From NCBI RefSeq assembly GCF_014201375.1, contig NZ_JACHDZ010000005.1:1-64000 (forward strand): 64,000 nucleotides of DNA. The letters are read 5' to 3'. A program made the position numbers and the translations under genes. The DNA is from Tunturiibacter empetritectus (lineage in GTDB: Bacteria > Acidobacteriota > Terriglobia > Terriglobales > Acidobacteriaceae). A model generated the notes under the pieces. That model made no database searches. It was given only the letters and a program-made list of their open reading frames with translations, and was not told the origin of the DNA. Shown piece after piece: positions 43,650 to 53,323 of this stretch; the stretch's first letter is position 1, and each line of letters starts with the position of its first letter.

Positions 43650-43877
43650 ATGTCAAACCCTGAATGCTACAGGACCGAACGCCAGTATGAAGAAGCCACA
43701 AGGACGCGGTTAGCTGCCGAAAATGATTTAGAGAGCTCTTCTCCAAACGCATCGCCTTTTGCCGTGCGCAGCGCAAGGTTTCAGACAGCAAAGCGTGAAC
43801 AGACTGCAGCCATGGAGATTCTTAGAGAGCACCGGCGCAGCTGCTCCATTTGCAACGCCAAGGGCATACCGGACTAA
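43650..43877 (+). CDS. Small charged protein with CxxC end, unknown
   Basis: A 75-residue frame, strongly charged and helical (RTERQYEEATRTRLAAENDL), ending RRSCSICNAKGIPD with a single CxxC. I recognise no family. It could be a small cytosolic protein. A weak GAAGG lies upstream. Low expression evidence, so only moderate confidence. Confidence 0.5.
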   Translation: MSNPECYRTERQYEEATRTRLAAENDLESSSPNASPFAVRSARFQTAKREQTAAMEILREHRRSCSICNAKGIPD

Positions 43878-43929
43878 GCTCCTGGAGCGACTAGCAATTA
43901 GCTAATGTGCGTCGAACGTTGTCCGGAAG

Positions 43930-44676
43930 TCAGGAGCTTCGCAGGTTCTCGATCATGGCCAGCACATCAGCCGAGTCCACCACGAAGCGCGAGGTGCCGT
44001 CCATTGAATCTGCATCCTCCAACACCCAGCGACGCTCGTGTTGCATACTGCTGGCTTCGCTCCGACGCAGAGAACCATGAAAGTGGCTGGCCCCAGTCGC
44101 ACGAGCCAGGGCCTTTGCATCCTTAATACGCAGACCGCCGCCGACGGCGATATCAATTCTTCCGTCAGCGAGCTTCACCAGCCGCGCCAGCTTGTCCACT
44201 CCCGAGAGTACATCAGGTTCGCCACCGGAGGTGAGAACACGCCTGCAGCCAGTCGCAATCACGTCTTCCAGAGCCTGCTCCAGCGAGTCGGTGTAATCGA
44301 AGGCGCGATGAAAGGTGATCTCGAGCGGGGCAGCCAGTTCTACAAGCTCGCGCGTCCGTTCCGAGTCCACCGTGCCGTCGGTGCGAAGTATGCCAAGCAC
44401 AAAGCCGCTCGCTCCGAGACCGCGCGCATGCAGTAGATCCTCCCGCATGAGGGCGAACTCATCGTCCGTATAGTCGAAGTCGCCGCTTCGAGGCCGCAAG
44501 AGAACATGAACGGGAAGTCCGCTGCGTAGAACCGCTGCGCGCGTCAGCGCGTGACTAGGCGTAAGACCGCCTTCACTGAGCGCGGTGCACAGTTCAATGC
44601 GATCAGCCCCGCCTTCGCGCGCGGCCAGACAAGCCTGAATACTCTCGGCACAGAGTTCGAAGATAATCTTGCGCAT
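43930..44676 (-). CDS. cutC: CutC family protein
   Basis: A 248-residue TIM-barrel protein started at the ATG at 44,676 (MRKIIFELCAESIQACLAAR). Family blocks: GGADRIELCTALSEGGLTPS, VHVLLRPRSGDFDYTDDEF, ITFHRAFDYTDS, VLTSGGEPDVLSG and HFHGSLRRS. CutC was named for copper homeostasis, but its real role is uncertain, with links to sugar or cell-wall metabolism. Here it lies next to an aminosugar-kinase-like gene, which fits the latter better than the copper operon 1 kb away. Confidence 0.93.
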   Translation of the reverse strand: MRKIIFELCAESIQACLAAREGGADRIELCTALSEGGLTPSHALTRAAVLRSGLPVHVLLRPRSGDFDYTDDEFALMREDLLHARGLGASGFVLGILRTDGTVDSERTRELVELAAPLEITFHRAFDYTDSLEQALEDVIATGCRRVLTSGGEPDVLSGVDKLARLVKLADGRIDIAVGGGLRIKDAKALARATGASHFHGSLRRSEASSMQHERRWVLEDADSMDGTSRFVVDSADVLAMIENLRSS

Positions 44677-44894
44677 CAACTCACACGAACCACAGGAGTT
44701 TTTCCGATCCTTGAATTTTTTAGTTAGCCTGGCCATCCTGCAGAGAGGCATCCTACAAAGTTGCCCTTATTTATATACAGGAAAAATTCATAAAGTGGAA
44801 ATTTTAGTCTCAAATAATCAAAATTATGAGAGATGTGGATCGAGAAAGTCAACTCATCGCCTTTAGCGTCAAGTCGAAGAGTGTCTAACGCTAT

Positions 44895-45830
44895 TCATCC
44901 AGCTTTCGGCAGTTCTCCAATCCTCGCTCGCCATAGCGCACCCAGGATGGGATCGACAGTGCCGGGCAGAACCTTCAGGGAGGAGTACCGGCGTAGCAGA
45001 GCTTGAACGATTCCGTCGCGGATCGGTGCGACATGTTCGAGGATGCTGCCGGTGAACGCAAGGTTGGGAACCCATCCCGGACGGTTCTCCGATGCCTCAC
45101 GCCGCAGCCGCTCGATGACCAGATGCGCAAGGTGGGCCAGCTCTTCTGCTTCGCGCTGAAGAACGTTCTGCGCCACAGCGTCTCCCTCCTCAGCGCACCT
45201 CACCACCAGGGGAGCAAGGCGGGTAAAGTCCGGAGCAGGGATCTGGTTGGCGTATCCGATCAGCGACTCGAGATCGGGAAGCTGCCACAGATCAAGAATC
45301 GCCGGCAGCAAAGTGGTCTTACGCTCTTCATCGATGGCAAAAAAAGTATCGCGCAGCGCCTGATGCCCGATTCTGTTGCCGGATCCCTGATCAGCCAGCA
45401 CCGGTCCCCAACCGCCGGCAGTTGTCAGAGCCCCCGATAGAAAGCGCCCGGCGACGTTCGAGCCCGTACCGGCCATCACAAGCACCCCCGGCCCGCCGAA
45501 GAACGCAGCATCGAGCGCGATCTCCACATCCCCAACCAGGACCAGCGAGCCCCCAACGCGCTCCGCAAAGGCTTCCCGTATCCAGTCGGTTACCAGCGCC
45601 ACCGTGACGCCGGCCGCGCCAACACAGCTGCGTGTGACCGATCTCATCGACACGCCGGTCAACGCGGTCAACTCAGCAAGTGCCTTATCCAGATTCTGCG
45701 CCGCAGTGTTAGCGTCGGTGCGCATCAGTTTGATGGTGCCGCCCCGCACTCGCGCGAGTTCGCGGGTCTCATCTGCCAGTACATACTCCGTCTTCGTGCC
45801 GCCCAGATCCAGTGCCAGATAAAACGCCAA
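44895..45830 (-). CDS. BadF/BadG-type kinase, N-acetylglucosamine kinase-like
   Basis: A 311-residue ASKHA-fold ATPase. LALDLGGTKTEYVLAD is the phosphate-1 motif, VLVMAGTGSNVAGRFLSG the phosphate-2 region and GGWGPVLADQGSGNRIGHQA the diagnostic block of the NAGK/BadF-like sugar kinases. It probably phosphorylates N-acetylglucosamine or a similar aminosugar. Together with the TonB receptor and DeoR regulator to its right it would form an uptake and activation locus. Its stop is 219 bp from the cutC start, a gap that is AT-rich and gene-free. Confidence 0.85.
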   Translation of the reverse strand: MAFYLALDLGGTKTEYVLADETRELARVRGGTIKLMRTDANTAAQNLDKALAELTALTGVSMRSVTRSCVGAAGVTVALVTDWIREAFAERVGGSLVLVGDVEIALDAAFFGGPGVLVMAGTGSNVAGRFLSGALTTAGGWGPVLADQGSGNRIGHQALRDTFFAIDEERKTTLLPAILDLWQLPDLESLIGYANQIPAPDFTRLAPLVVRCAEEGDAVAQNVLQREAEELAHLAHLVIERLRREASENRPGWVPNLAFTGSILEHVAPIRDGIVQALLRRYSSLKVLPGTVDPILGALWRARIGELPKAG

Positions 45831-45954
45831 GCGTATTCCTCTTCTCTCTCACTTCAAAAAAATAGTAACAACAGAAGACAGCATATTTGTTTCTGCCCGA
45901 GACGGTCTTGCAAAAAGGATGCGGCAACCCCAGCAGAGCCACCCATCAAGAGGC

Positions 45955-45980
45955 AAGGGCAGAGCCGAAGCCCTGCCCTT
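45955..45980 (-). terminator. Stem-loop downstream of the large TonB receptor
   Basis: AAGGGCAG and CTGCCCTT pair in an 8-bp stem with a 10-nt loop, 55 bp after the receptor stop codon. No U-tract follows on the minus strand, so it may be a weak or Rho-assisted terminator or a 3' stabilising hairpin. Confidence 0.45.
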
Positions 45981-46034
45981 ATGGTGAGGAATTACTGTTG
46001 CCGATACTCCCGAAAAACAGCACCGCAAACCGTG

Positions 46035-49000
46035 TTAGAACCTGTAGTTTGCCGAGAACTGCAGATGCCGTTCTGAAGATCGTACCGCTTGTTGAATACC
46101 GTTCGCGGGACCCTGGTTCGAGATGTTGCCAAAGTTGGCCCCATCGTTGATATTCACATCCGGATTGCCGTAGCTCACGATATTGAACGCGTTGAACGCG
46201 TCGAACCGGAAGCCAAGAGTCTGCTCGCGAAACGTGTGAAAGTCCTTGAAGGCGGACATGTCCACGTTCAGGTATCCCGGACCACGTGTGTTGCCGTTCC
46301 GTGCGGTGCCAAAGGTATTCGGTGCTGGCACGCCGAAGGCGCACACACCGTTGTCGACACCTGGCGTCGTACATGGGATCGCAGAGGGATCGGTGCCGTA
46401 CCAGTTGTCGATGCTGCGATGAACAATCCTCAGTTTTCTATACTGATTCGGCCTCGAGTTTCCGAAGCTGTTCGAATTGTTGCCAGGACCGTTCGTAGTC
46501 TCAGGGAAGCCCGAATACGCCACACCAGCCACCGAGAGCTTCCATCCCCCGATCGCCTCGTCGGCCCAGCGGTTCACGCCGGAGAGGTATTGTTTTCCAT
46601 GCCCGAACGGCAGCGCATAGACACCCGTGCCGCTGACATTATGTTTTACATCGTAGGCTGCGGGACCCCAGTCTGCGGCACTGTCGTAGTAGTTCTGAAA
46701 CGCGCCCTGCCCGTAGTTGGTAGCACCCGAGGTGTTCACAGGATAGTTGCCCGCGCTATTGGTCAGCGCCTTGGCATAGCTGTAGTTCAGCGTGAACTCC
46801 AGTCCGTGGCTGGTCCGCTGACGAAGCACTGCCTGGAGCGCCTGATAGTTCGAAGATGCACGAGACTCTGTGATAAGCAGCGAGCCGGATCCGATGCTCA
46901 CCGACGGATCGATAGCATTGATGCCGATGAAAGGATTGTTGTAGTAGGGAGCCGAGGTCTGATCCCCATTGACCAGGTATTGATTGAGGTTGCCGTAGTC
47001 TTCGATGTGCTGTCCCTGTTCGCCGAGATATCCGACCTGAAGCGAGAGAGTATGGCTCACCGCGTACTCAAGGGTGAGGTTCCACTGCTGAACATAGGCA
47101 GGCTGAATGTCCTTCGGGTAGACGTTGAAGGTACCGCCAAAGGCGACCGTGCCGCTGGCGAAACCCTGCTCTGCGGTACGCGGGGTACCTGGATTCCCGG
47201 GTGTTGGCGCGACGACGTTGACATTGACGGCCTGGATAAACGGTGTGATGGAGGTGAGACGTTGGTTGGACGAGTTGCCCTCAAAGAAGCTGGTCGCGCC
47301 GTATCCACCGCGAACGACGAGGCGGTCGTTTGCCTGGTAGGCGAACCCGAGTCGCGGAGTCAGTTGCCGGTAGTTGGCGTCGTAGCAGGCATGGTTGCTG
47401 CACAGCCCTGAACCAGCCGGTGCTCCCGCAGGAATATGCCCGGCGTAGATCACCCGTCCCGTAGCAACATCGATGTTGCCCGTCTTGTCATTCGACTCCA
47501 CCCACGGCTGGTCATACTCGTAACGCAGGCCGATGTTCAAGGTGAGATTCGGCAGGGCCTTGAAGTCGTCGTTGACGAAGCCGGCAGCGCGCCACTGTCT
47601 CTGTCCGACGTTTACGCTGGCCAGGGTGGCGGACGCTGAACTCACGCGATCGAGCACAAAGTCCGCACCGCTGTATCCGCCGAGGCCGTCAGGGCTGTCT
47701 GGAGAGGGATTGCTTGTGAAGTTTCCGGAGTAGCCAAGTGAACCCAGAAAGCCATTGTTGTTGCTGGTCGGATAGTTATTCTGATACCGGATAGCCTGCA
47801 CGCCGATACTGAGCGTATGTTTTCCGCGTTGCCAAGTAAGGTTATCGATGTAGCTGTAGGTGTTGTCGATAAGACTGCCGTTGTTGCTCGCATTGTTTCC
47901 GAGAGTAGAGAACCCCGCGTCCTGGTTATTCGCCGGACCCTGGGCGGTAAATCCCTGGTAAGCCTGATTGGGAAACGTGATGCCCACCACAGAGTTGCCG
48001 TGAGTCCCGAACACGCCCGTAGTGTCGACCGGCAAGCCTTTGCTCCAATTGACGCGCGTATAACCGATACGCGCCGAGTTGACGATCGCCGGGGAGAAGA
48101 TGTGAACCCAGTTCGCGCCCGTCACCTTGGTGGGATAGACGCTCGCGCCGGGGAAGGAGATCGGCAGAACCGAAGTCGAACCATCATAGGCGGTCGAGAT
48201 GGAGAAGAATCCCGTGATCTTGTCCGCAGAGCGCGGATCGTACTCGATCTTGATATCCCCTTGGTTGTTGGCCTTGTAGCTCCGGGCCGGTCCCTGAAGG
48301 TTGTTATTGATGATGCCGTCCGAGGGGGTCGCATTGGGAAGCGGGTAGAGCTCCGGATGAGCGAAGAGATACTTCGCAACCGGATTCACAATCGGTATAC
48401 CCAGGTTCCCGGCGTAAGGCGCAAAGTTGTTCTGCGGATCGTAGAGTTGCTTGTTGCCATTGAGCAGAAGCGCGGAGAAGTCCCCGTTCCGCATCGCCTG
48501 GGTGAAGACACTGGCTTGGGAGATGCCTCCACTGTGCTGGCGTGATCCGAGGTAGTCGACGAAGAAGAACAGTTTGTCGCGCTTGATGGGGCCACCCAGG
48601 GTCCCACCGAACTGCGACTGGGTGAACGGGTTGATCGGGAGGATCGGCGTGGCGTGGTTATTCGTCCAGGAGTTCGCGTTGGTCTTGGAGTCCTGTACGT
48701 AACCATACGCAGAGCCATGGAACTGATTCGTGCCGCTCTTCAGTACACTAATGACGCCCGCTCCATTGACGTTCCCATAGTCCGCAGGTGAGTTCGCCGT
48801 GATTACCTTAAGCTCCTGCAACGACTCCGGAGCAGGGCTGTAAGCGATCAGGTTGTTGAAGCTCTCGTTCAGGTCAATACCGTCAAGCGTGTAGTTGTTC
48901 GCCTGGGCACGGTTTCCGTTCAGATTCACCGAATCCGTATAGAAGAGACTGCGCTCAATGCCAGTCGTGCCCGAGGTTCCGACAGAGCTTACCGCACCTG

Positions 49001-49508
49001 GAACATACAGAGTCAGCGCAGAGAAATCGAGACCATTCAAAGGAAAGTTCTCAATAGTATTCGTTGTAAACGTACCGCTGAGCGTAGCGTCATTGGTGTT
49101 CAGAATTGGAGCCGCCTCAGAGACATTCACTACCTCCGAAGAAGCTCCCAGCGACAGCTTCACATTGAACGTGACCGTCTGCAGAACCTCGAGCTGAAAC
49201 GCCGGGATCGTCTCTTTATTGAAGCCCTTCGCATCAATCGTCACCTCATAGGGGCCGATCGGCAAAAACTGAACTCGATACAGCCCCGCCGAATTTGTTG
49301 TCACAGTCGAGTCCACGCCCGTATCCGTGTTGTGCGCCACTACGCTCGCTCCCCCAACCAGAGCGCCACTCGGGTCCGTCACCACGCCAGTGATCGTTCC
49401 GGTGACAGTTTGAGCCAGCAGGGTCTGCGAACAGAGGAGCGCCGCCATGGCAATCACGACCCAGGAGATACGGTTAATAAACTTCATCTTTTGCGCTGCT
49501 TTCATCAT
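46035..49508 (-). CDS. TonB-dependent receptor, Oar-like, with carboxypeptidase-regulatory domain
   Basis: A 1,157-residue outer-membrane protein, started at 49,508 (GGAG 8-9 nt upstream of MMKAAQKMKFI). A signal peptide (about 1-35, ending LLAQT) is followed by a carboxypeptidase-regulatory-like Ig domain (TGTITGVVTDPSGALVGGAS), a plug and a long barrel ending in FSANYRF with the terminal aromatic typical of outer-membrane proteins. This acidobacterial Oar/SusC-like class imports large sugars or peptides. A DeoR-type repressor is divergently transcribed from 49,762 and an aminosugar-kinase-like gene follows, so oligosaccharide uptake is likely. The exact ligand is not visible. Confidence 0.93.
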   Translation of the reverse strand: MMKAAQKMKFINRISWVVIAMAALLCSQTLLAQTVTGTITGVVTDPSGALVGGASVVAHNTDTGVDSTVTTNSAGLYRVQFLPIGPYEVTIDAKGFNKETIPAFQLEVLQTVTFNVKLSLGASSEVVNVSEAAPILNTNDATLSGTFTTNTIENFPLNGLDFSALTLYVPGAVSSVGTSGTTGIERSLFYTDSVNLNGNRAQANNYTLDGIDLNESFNNLIAYSPAPESLQELKVITANSPADYGNVNGAGVISVLKSGTNQFHGSAYGYVQDSKTNANSWTNNHATPILPINPFTQSQFGGTLGGPIKRDKLFFFVDYLGSRQHSGGISQASVFTQAMRNGDFSALLLNGNKQLYDPQNNFAPYAGNLGIPIVNPVAKYLFAHPELYPLPNATPSDGIINNNLQGPARSYKANNQGDIKIEYDPRSADKITGFFSISTAYDGSTSVLPISFPGASVYPTKVTGANWVHIFSPAIVNSARIGYTRVNWSKGLPVDTTGVFGTHGNSVVGITFPNQAYQGFTAQGPANNQDAGFSTLGNNASNNGSLIDNTYSYIDNLTWQRGKHTLSIGVQAIRYQNNYPTSNNNGFLGSLGYSGNFTSNPSPDSPDGLGGYSGADFVLDRVSSASATLASVNVGQRQWRAAGFVNDDFKALPNLTLNIGLRYEYDQPWVESNDKTGNIDVATGRVIYAGHIPAGAPAGSGLCSNHACYDANYRQLTPRLGFAYQANDRLVVRGGYGATSFFEGNSSNQRLTSITPFIQAVNVNVVAPTPGNPGTPRTAEQGFASGTVAFGGTFNVYPKDIQPAYVQQWNLTLEYAVSHTLSLQVGYLGEQGQHIEDYGNLNQYLVNGDQTSAPYYNNPFIGINAIDPSVSIGSGSLLITESRASSNYQALQAVLRQRTSHGLEFTLNYSYAKALTNSAGNYPVNTSGATNYGQGAFQNYYDSAADWGPAAYDVKHNVSGTGVYALPFGHGKQYLSGVNRWADEAIGGWKLSVAGVAYSGFPETTNGPGNNSNSFGNSRPNQYRKLRIVHRSIDNWYGTDPSAIPCTTPGVDNGVCAFGVPAPNTFGTARNGNTRGPGYLNVDMSAFKDFHTFREQTLGFRFDAFNAFNIVSYGNPDVNINDGANFGNISNQGPANGIQQAVRSSERHLQFSANYRF

Positions 49509-49621
49509 TTGAACGACTCCAGGGTGGCTGTAGGACATGGGAGGATCCGCGCAGCGTAAAACGGCTGGCCGATGCCGAATATCCGCTTGATGCGGTCATA
49601 AAAATCAAATTGTTGCTAGAG

Positions 49622-49635
49622 CATAGAAATCTATG
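49622..49635. promoter_or_regulatory. Inverted repeat CATAGA-AA-TCTATG
   Basis: A 6-bp inverted repeat in the AT-rich gap between the divergent TonB receptor and the DeoR-type regulator, 114 bp and 127 bp from their starts. A second, less exact TTCA-N6-TGAA lies at 49,657-49,672. Both are candidate operators for the DeoR regulator. Confidence 0.5.
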
Positions 49636-49761
49636 TAAACATTTGTCAACAGAACTTTTCATAATTCTGAAGAAAACTAGTTCATATACGCAAAATGGAA
49701 CCGCCAAATTTGCCGAAATTCAGCCATCTGTAGATTTAAGCGTGATTAGAATGGACGAGAC

Positions 49762-50547
49762 ATGGCCCAGAAGACCCAGGATCGCGCAAACCAGATACTT
49801 CACCTCCTGCTACAGAAAGGCCAGAGCTGCGTTGAGGATCTGGCCGTCACCATCGACGCCTCCCCAGCCAGCGTCCGTCGCGACCTGATCAAACTTGCTC
49901 AGCGTGGCCTGGTGAACCGCACCCACGGCAGCGTCGAGCTGGCCGGCAAGATGACCTACGAGCCGTTCCGGTTCGACGCCGCCTTCCCCCTGCGCGAAGA
50001 GCGTTTTGCAAACGAGAAGCGCCGCATCGCCATCGCCGCCGCCGAGATGGTCAACGAGGGCGACACCATCGCGCTCTCGCCCGGCACCACCACCACCCAG
50101 GTAGCCCGCAGCCTCAGGCACCGTGAGGGCATCCACATCGTCACCAACGCGGTCAATATTGGCATGGAGTTTTCCAGCCTCCCCAACGCCCGCGTCACCC
50201 TTACCGGAGGCTCCATCCGCTGGCCCGGCGCGTTTTCAATGGTCGGCGCAACCGCCTTCGACTCGCTGCAGCGGCTCTTCTTCGACAAGGTCTTCATGGG
50301 CGCATGCGGAATTCACCCCGACCACGGTCTGACCGTCATCGAATCCGACGAAGCGCTGGTTCTAGGCGAGATGGTCAGGCACGCCAAGCAGGTCATTGCG
50401 GTCGCGGATGCAAGCAAACTCGGGATCTTCACCCCCGTCAAAGTCTGCGCTACAAGCGACCTGCACACCATCATCACGGACGACAGCGTCGATCCGGAGC
50501 TGGTCGAGGCCTTCCACCGAAAGCAGGTCCGAGTGATCATCGTCTAA
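49762..50547 (+). CDS. DeoR/GlpR-family transcription repressor
   Basis: A 261-residue regulator. The winged helix SCVEDLAVTIDASPASVRRD and LIKLAQRGLVNRTHGSVEL opens the protein. The rest is the sugar-phosphate sensor of the family (IALSPGTTTTQVARSLRH, VTLTGGSIRWPGAFSMVG, FFDKVFMGACGIHPDHGLTV, QVIAVADASKLGIF). It senses a phosphorylated sugar, plausibly the product of the nearby aminosugar-kinase-like enzyme. It is transcribed away from the TonB receptor gene that it likely controls. Confidence 0.94.
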   Translation: MAQKTQDRANQILHLLLQKGQSCVEDLAVTIDASPASVRRDLIKLAQRGLVNRTHGSVELAGKMTYEPFRFDAAFPLREERFANEKRRIAIAAAEMVNEGDTIALSPGTTTTQVARSLRHREGIHIVTNAVNIGMEFSSLPNARVTLTGGSIRWPGAFSMVGATAFDSLQRLFFDKVFMGACGIHPDHGLTVIESDEALVLGEMVRHAKQVIAVADASKLGIFTPVKVCATSDLHTIITDDSVDPELVEAFHRKQVRVIIV

Positions 50548-50634
50548 CGGGCGATCATCGTCCAAATGCGAAGCAAGCCTGATATTCAAAAAGATTGCGG
50601 TTACCCTCCCACCAACTCATGAGACTATGAGTTC

Positions 50635-50973
50635 ATGCGTGCAGCCTGGGCCTTTTTCCCGCTTTTTCTAGGAGCGCCGGCGCTCCTGCTGCTCCACGCT
50701 CAAAGCAGACCCTCGATGGTACCGCCCAGACTGATCAGCATGCCAACCCCGGATTGCCGGGCAGGGAAGCCCTGCCACAGAACTCATGGCCAGGTCCGTC
50801 TGATCGTCGATGTCCTCGAGGATGGCAAAGTGGGCGAGATCAGGGTAGAGATCGGCGACGACGCCAGGTTGGCTGATGCAGCCACCGCGGCTGCTCAACA
50901 GGCCGAGTTCGTCGCTGGCTCCTTTCTGGGTAAGCCGCAAAGTATGGATTACGTTATGAACTTTCACTTTTAA
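50635..50973 (+). CDS. Small exported TonB C-terminal domain protein
   Basis: A 112-residue protein. A signal peptide (WAFFPLFLGAPALLLLHAQS) precedes a short TonB-C-like beta domain: QVRLIVDVLEDGKVGEIRVE and AATAAAQQAEFVAGSFLGKP, ending VMNFHF. It lacks the long proline-rich spanner of a true TonB, so it cannot reach from inner to outer membrane. Such mini-TonB proteins are frequent in acidobacteria and their role is unclear. Confidence 0.75.
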   Translation: MRAAWAFFPLFLGAPALLLLHAQSRPSMVPPRLISMPTPDCRAGKPCHRTHGQVRLIVDVLEDGKVGEIRVEIGDDARLADAATAAAQQAEFVAGSFLGKPQSMDYVMNFHF

Positions 50974-51105
50974 CGGGCCTCGGAGTCTTTAGCGCATCTG
51001 TCAATCTTCGATCTTCCCGCCGATCGACAAAAAAACTGGCAGATTCAGATCTTTTGTCCTACGATCGTCATCCAAAGAACGAAACCCCGGGAGTATCATA
51101 ATAAA

Positions 51106-52080
51106 GTGCCAAAGTATTCTATCGTCGTCCCCTTCCATAACGAGGAAGAGAATGTCACCACACTCTACGACCGCCTGAAGGCCGTCATGGAGCACGTCAA
51201 CGACACCTTCGAGCTGGTCTTCGTCGACGACGGCTCCCGCGATCGCACCTACCGCCTGCTCGAAGAGATCGCCGCCGTAGACAGCCGCGTCCTGGTCATC
51301 AAACTCCGCCGCAACTTCGGTCAGACCTCCGCCCTCGCCGCCGGCTTCGACCACGCCCAGGGCGACTTCATCCTCGCCATGGACGGCGACCTCCAGCACG
51401 ACCCCGACGAAATCCCTGGCTTCCTCGCAAAACTGGAGGAGGGCTACGACGTAGTCAGCGGCTGGCGCTCCCAGCGGGGCGACAACTTCATCATGCGCCG
51501 CATCCCCTCTCGCGCTGCAAACTGGCTCATGGCCGCGCTCAGCGGCGTCGACATTCACGACTTCGGCACCACCTTCAAGGCCTACCGCCGCGAAGTTATC
51601 CAGAACATCCCCCTCTACGGCGAGATGCATCGGTTCATCCCCGCCCTCGCCTCCTGGTACGGCGCCAGCATCTGCGAAATCCCCATCTCCAATCCCGCCC
51701 GCGAGTTCGGAGAGAGTCACTATGGCATCTCCCGCACCTTCCGCGTCTTCTTCGACCTCCTCACCATCCGCTTCCTGCTCCGCTACATGACGCGTCCGCT
51801 GCACTTCTTCGGAACCATCGGAGCCTTCGGCATGGTAGCCGGCTTTGGTATGGCCGCCTGGCTTCTCATCCTCAAGATCGTCACCGGCCAGCACATCATG
51901 AGCCTCCACGGACCGCTCTTCGTCATTGCCGGCGTTCTCATCCTCGCCGGAATCCAGATGATGGGCATCGGTCTGCTCGGAGAGCTCCAGGTACGCCACT
52001 TTCACACCGCCGCCCACCGCGCACCCTACGCCGTAGACCGCATCCTGCGCCTGCGCTCCGAAGAGAGCCTCATCCAGTAA
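51106..52080 (+). CDS. Family 2 glycosyltransferase, polyprenyl-phosphate mannosyltransferase type
   Basis: A 324-residue GT2 starting at GTG. VVPFHNEEENVTTLYDRLKA and FVDDGSRDRTYRLL bind the nucleotide-sugar, DGDLQHDPDEIP holds the DxD motif, and FGTTFKAYRREVIQNI is family-specific. Two membrane helices at about 225-300 (GTIGAFGMVAGFGMAAWLLI and PLFVIAGVLILAGIQMMGI) place it at the inner membrane. Relatives move a sugar to undecaprenyl phosphate (GtrB, ArnC, DPM1). It likely feeds cell-surface modification. Its 3' end faces an acyltransferase gene running opposite. Confidence 0.93.
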   Translation: MPKYSIVVPFHNEEENVTTLYDRLKAVMEHVNDTFELVFVDDGSRDRTYRLLEEIAAVDSRVLVIKLRRNFGQTSALAAGFDHAQGDFILAMDGDLQHDPDEIPGFLAKLEEGYDVVSGWRSQRGDNFIMRRIPSRAANWLMAALSGVDIHDFGTTFKAYRREVIQNIPLYGEMHRFIPALASWYGASICEIPISNPAREFGESHYGISRTFRVFFDLLTIRFLLRYMTRPLHFFGTIGAFGMVAGFGMAAWLLILKIVTGQHIMSLHGPLFVIAGVLILAGIQMMGIGLLGELQVRHFHTAAHRAPYAVDRILRLRSEESLIQ

Positions 52081-52103
52081 CCCGCGTCGTCAGGACAAGC
52101 ACC

Positions 52104-53225
52104 TCAGACTCCGATGACAGGGGCAGGCACTACTCGTCGTTGACCGAAGATCGACTTGTATCGGCCATTCAACCACCTGAGTAGCGGCGTTTCCACGAAC
52201 CAGAAACAGACCATACCACTCAGAATCACGCACACCAGCGCGATCCCTTCTCTCAGAATCATGGGACCGCTTCTGAGGAACCCTATCGGAATCCTGGCCA
52301 TCAGACGCGAGATCATCTCGGTCGAAATAGCAGATGTCAAATAGATCGAGTAAGATCCGTTCCCTACTTCAACTAGCATCTTGCCCAGTCGAGATCTCAC
52401 CTGCGGCCCCCAAAAAACCACTCCGCTAACCAGCAGCCACGCCGCAACCCCCCAGGTCCCCACTCGCGGAAGCATATCCACACCCACCAGGACATTCTGT
52501 TCCAGGGCGACGTTCGTCGTCACGTAGAAACTGACCAGTCCTACCGCAAGGACTCCGGCAACCAGCATCGCAATGCCGGTACTGCGCTGCCTTCCGAATC
52601 TCTGAAATCCAAGTGCCGTAATGTTTCCCATCACAAACTCAAGCAGAATTGGATTCATGACAATCACTAGGCCCGATCGGCGGATGCCCAGAAACTCCCC
52701 CACGACCACCAGAAGAACCAGCGCAGCGATCGTATTCCGAACCGCATCTCGTATCGTGATCCGCAGAAACACAGTCAGGACGTAATAGAAGAACATCTCG
52801 AAGATCAGCGTCCACGCCAGGCCAATGATCAAGTGGACCCGTGGATAAGAGAGGCCGGGAAGCAGAAACCAGAAGTCCAGGAAGGTGAATCCCGACACCT
52901 CACTCGAACGAAGCCATCGAGTCAAAGGGAAGAGAATAACGATCCAGTAGATCGGCAAGATTCGCAGAATGCGCCGTGCGATGAAGTGGAGTGATTCGAA
53001 TCGGGGCTCTCCCGATACAGCCCGCAACGCAGTGAGTCCTAAAATAAATCCGCTAATGACAAAAAAAATGTCAACGCCGAACATCCCAAGATTTCCAAAT
53101 CGCACCATCGACAAGCTACCGCTTCCTCCCATCACCTGCATCAGATGGAGCGCAGCCACCAGGCTTACAGCAATCGCCCGGCATATCTGAAGGCCTTCGA
53201 TTTGATGCGTCTTTGAAAGCGGCAT
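52104..53225 (-). CDS. Membrane acyltransferase, OafA/YrhL family (acyltransferase 3)
   Basis: A 373-residue protein if started at MPLSKTHQIEGLQICRAIAV (53,225; an upstream ATG at MEMEQH is possible). About ten membrane spans. The family blocks are the early RAIAVSLVAALHLMQV, FFVISGFILGLTALRAVSG, the RRILRILPIYW loop and SYSIYLTSAIS near the end. It acylates sugars of exopolysaccharide or lipid-linked glycans. Convergent with the glycosyltransferase, gap 23 bp. A lipoprotein gene lies upstream on the same strand. Confidence 0.9.
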   Translation of the reverse strand: MPLSKTHQIEGLQICRAIAVSLVAALHLMQVMGGSGSLSMVRFGNLGMFGVDIFFVISGFILGLTALRAVSGEPRFESLHFIARRILRILPIYWIVILFPLTRWLRSSEVSGFTFLDFWFLLPGLSYPRVHLIIGLAWTLIFEMFFYYVLTVFLRITIRDAVRNTIAALVLLVVVGEFLGIRRSGLVIVMNPILLEFVMGNITALGFQRFGRQRSTGIAMLVAGVLAVGLVSFYVTTNVALEQNVLVGVDMLPRVGTWGVAAWLLVSGVVFWGPQVRSRLGKMLVEVGNGSYSIYLTSAISTEMISRLMARIPIGFLRSGPMILREGIALVCVILSGMVCFWFVETPLLRWLNGRYKSIFGQRRVVPAPVIGV

Positions 53226-53323
53226 AGCGCTAGAGTTGATCGACAAGCTGATCCTGTGGGGAGATGCCAGGGAGTATGCGGAGCGATGTTGCTCCATCTC
53301 CATCCTACCAAAGCACCTGAGCC

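Noticed and set aside
46089..48545. Plus-strand frames of 440 and 242 residues within the large TonB receptor gene
   Set aside because: Both are Arg/Val-rich complements of a gene with signal peptide, plug and barrel motifs.
51001..52017. Long minus-strand frame of 338 residues rich in Glu, Asp and Gly
   Set aside because: It is antisense to the glycosyltransferase gene, which has all catalytic motifs. The composition is that of the complement of a high-GC gene.
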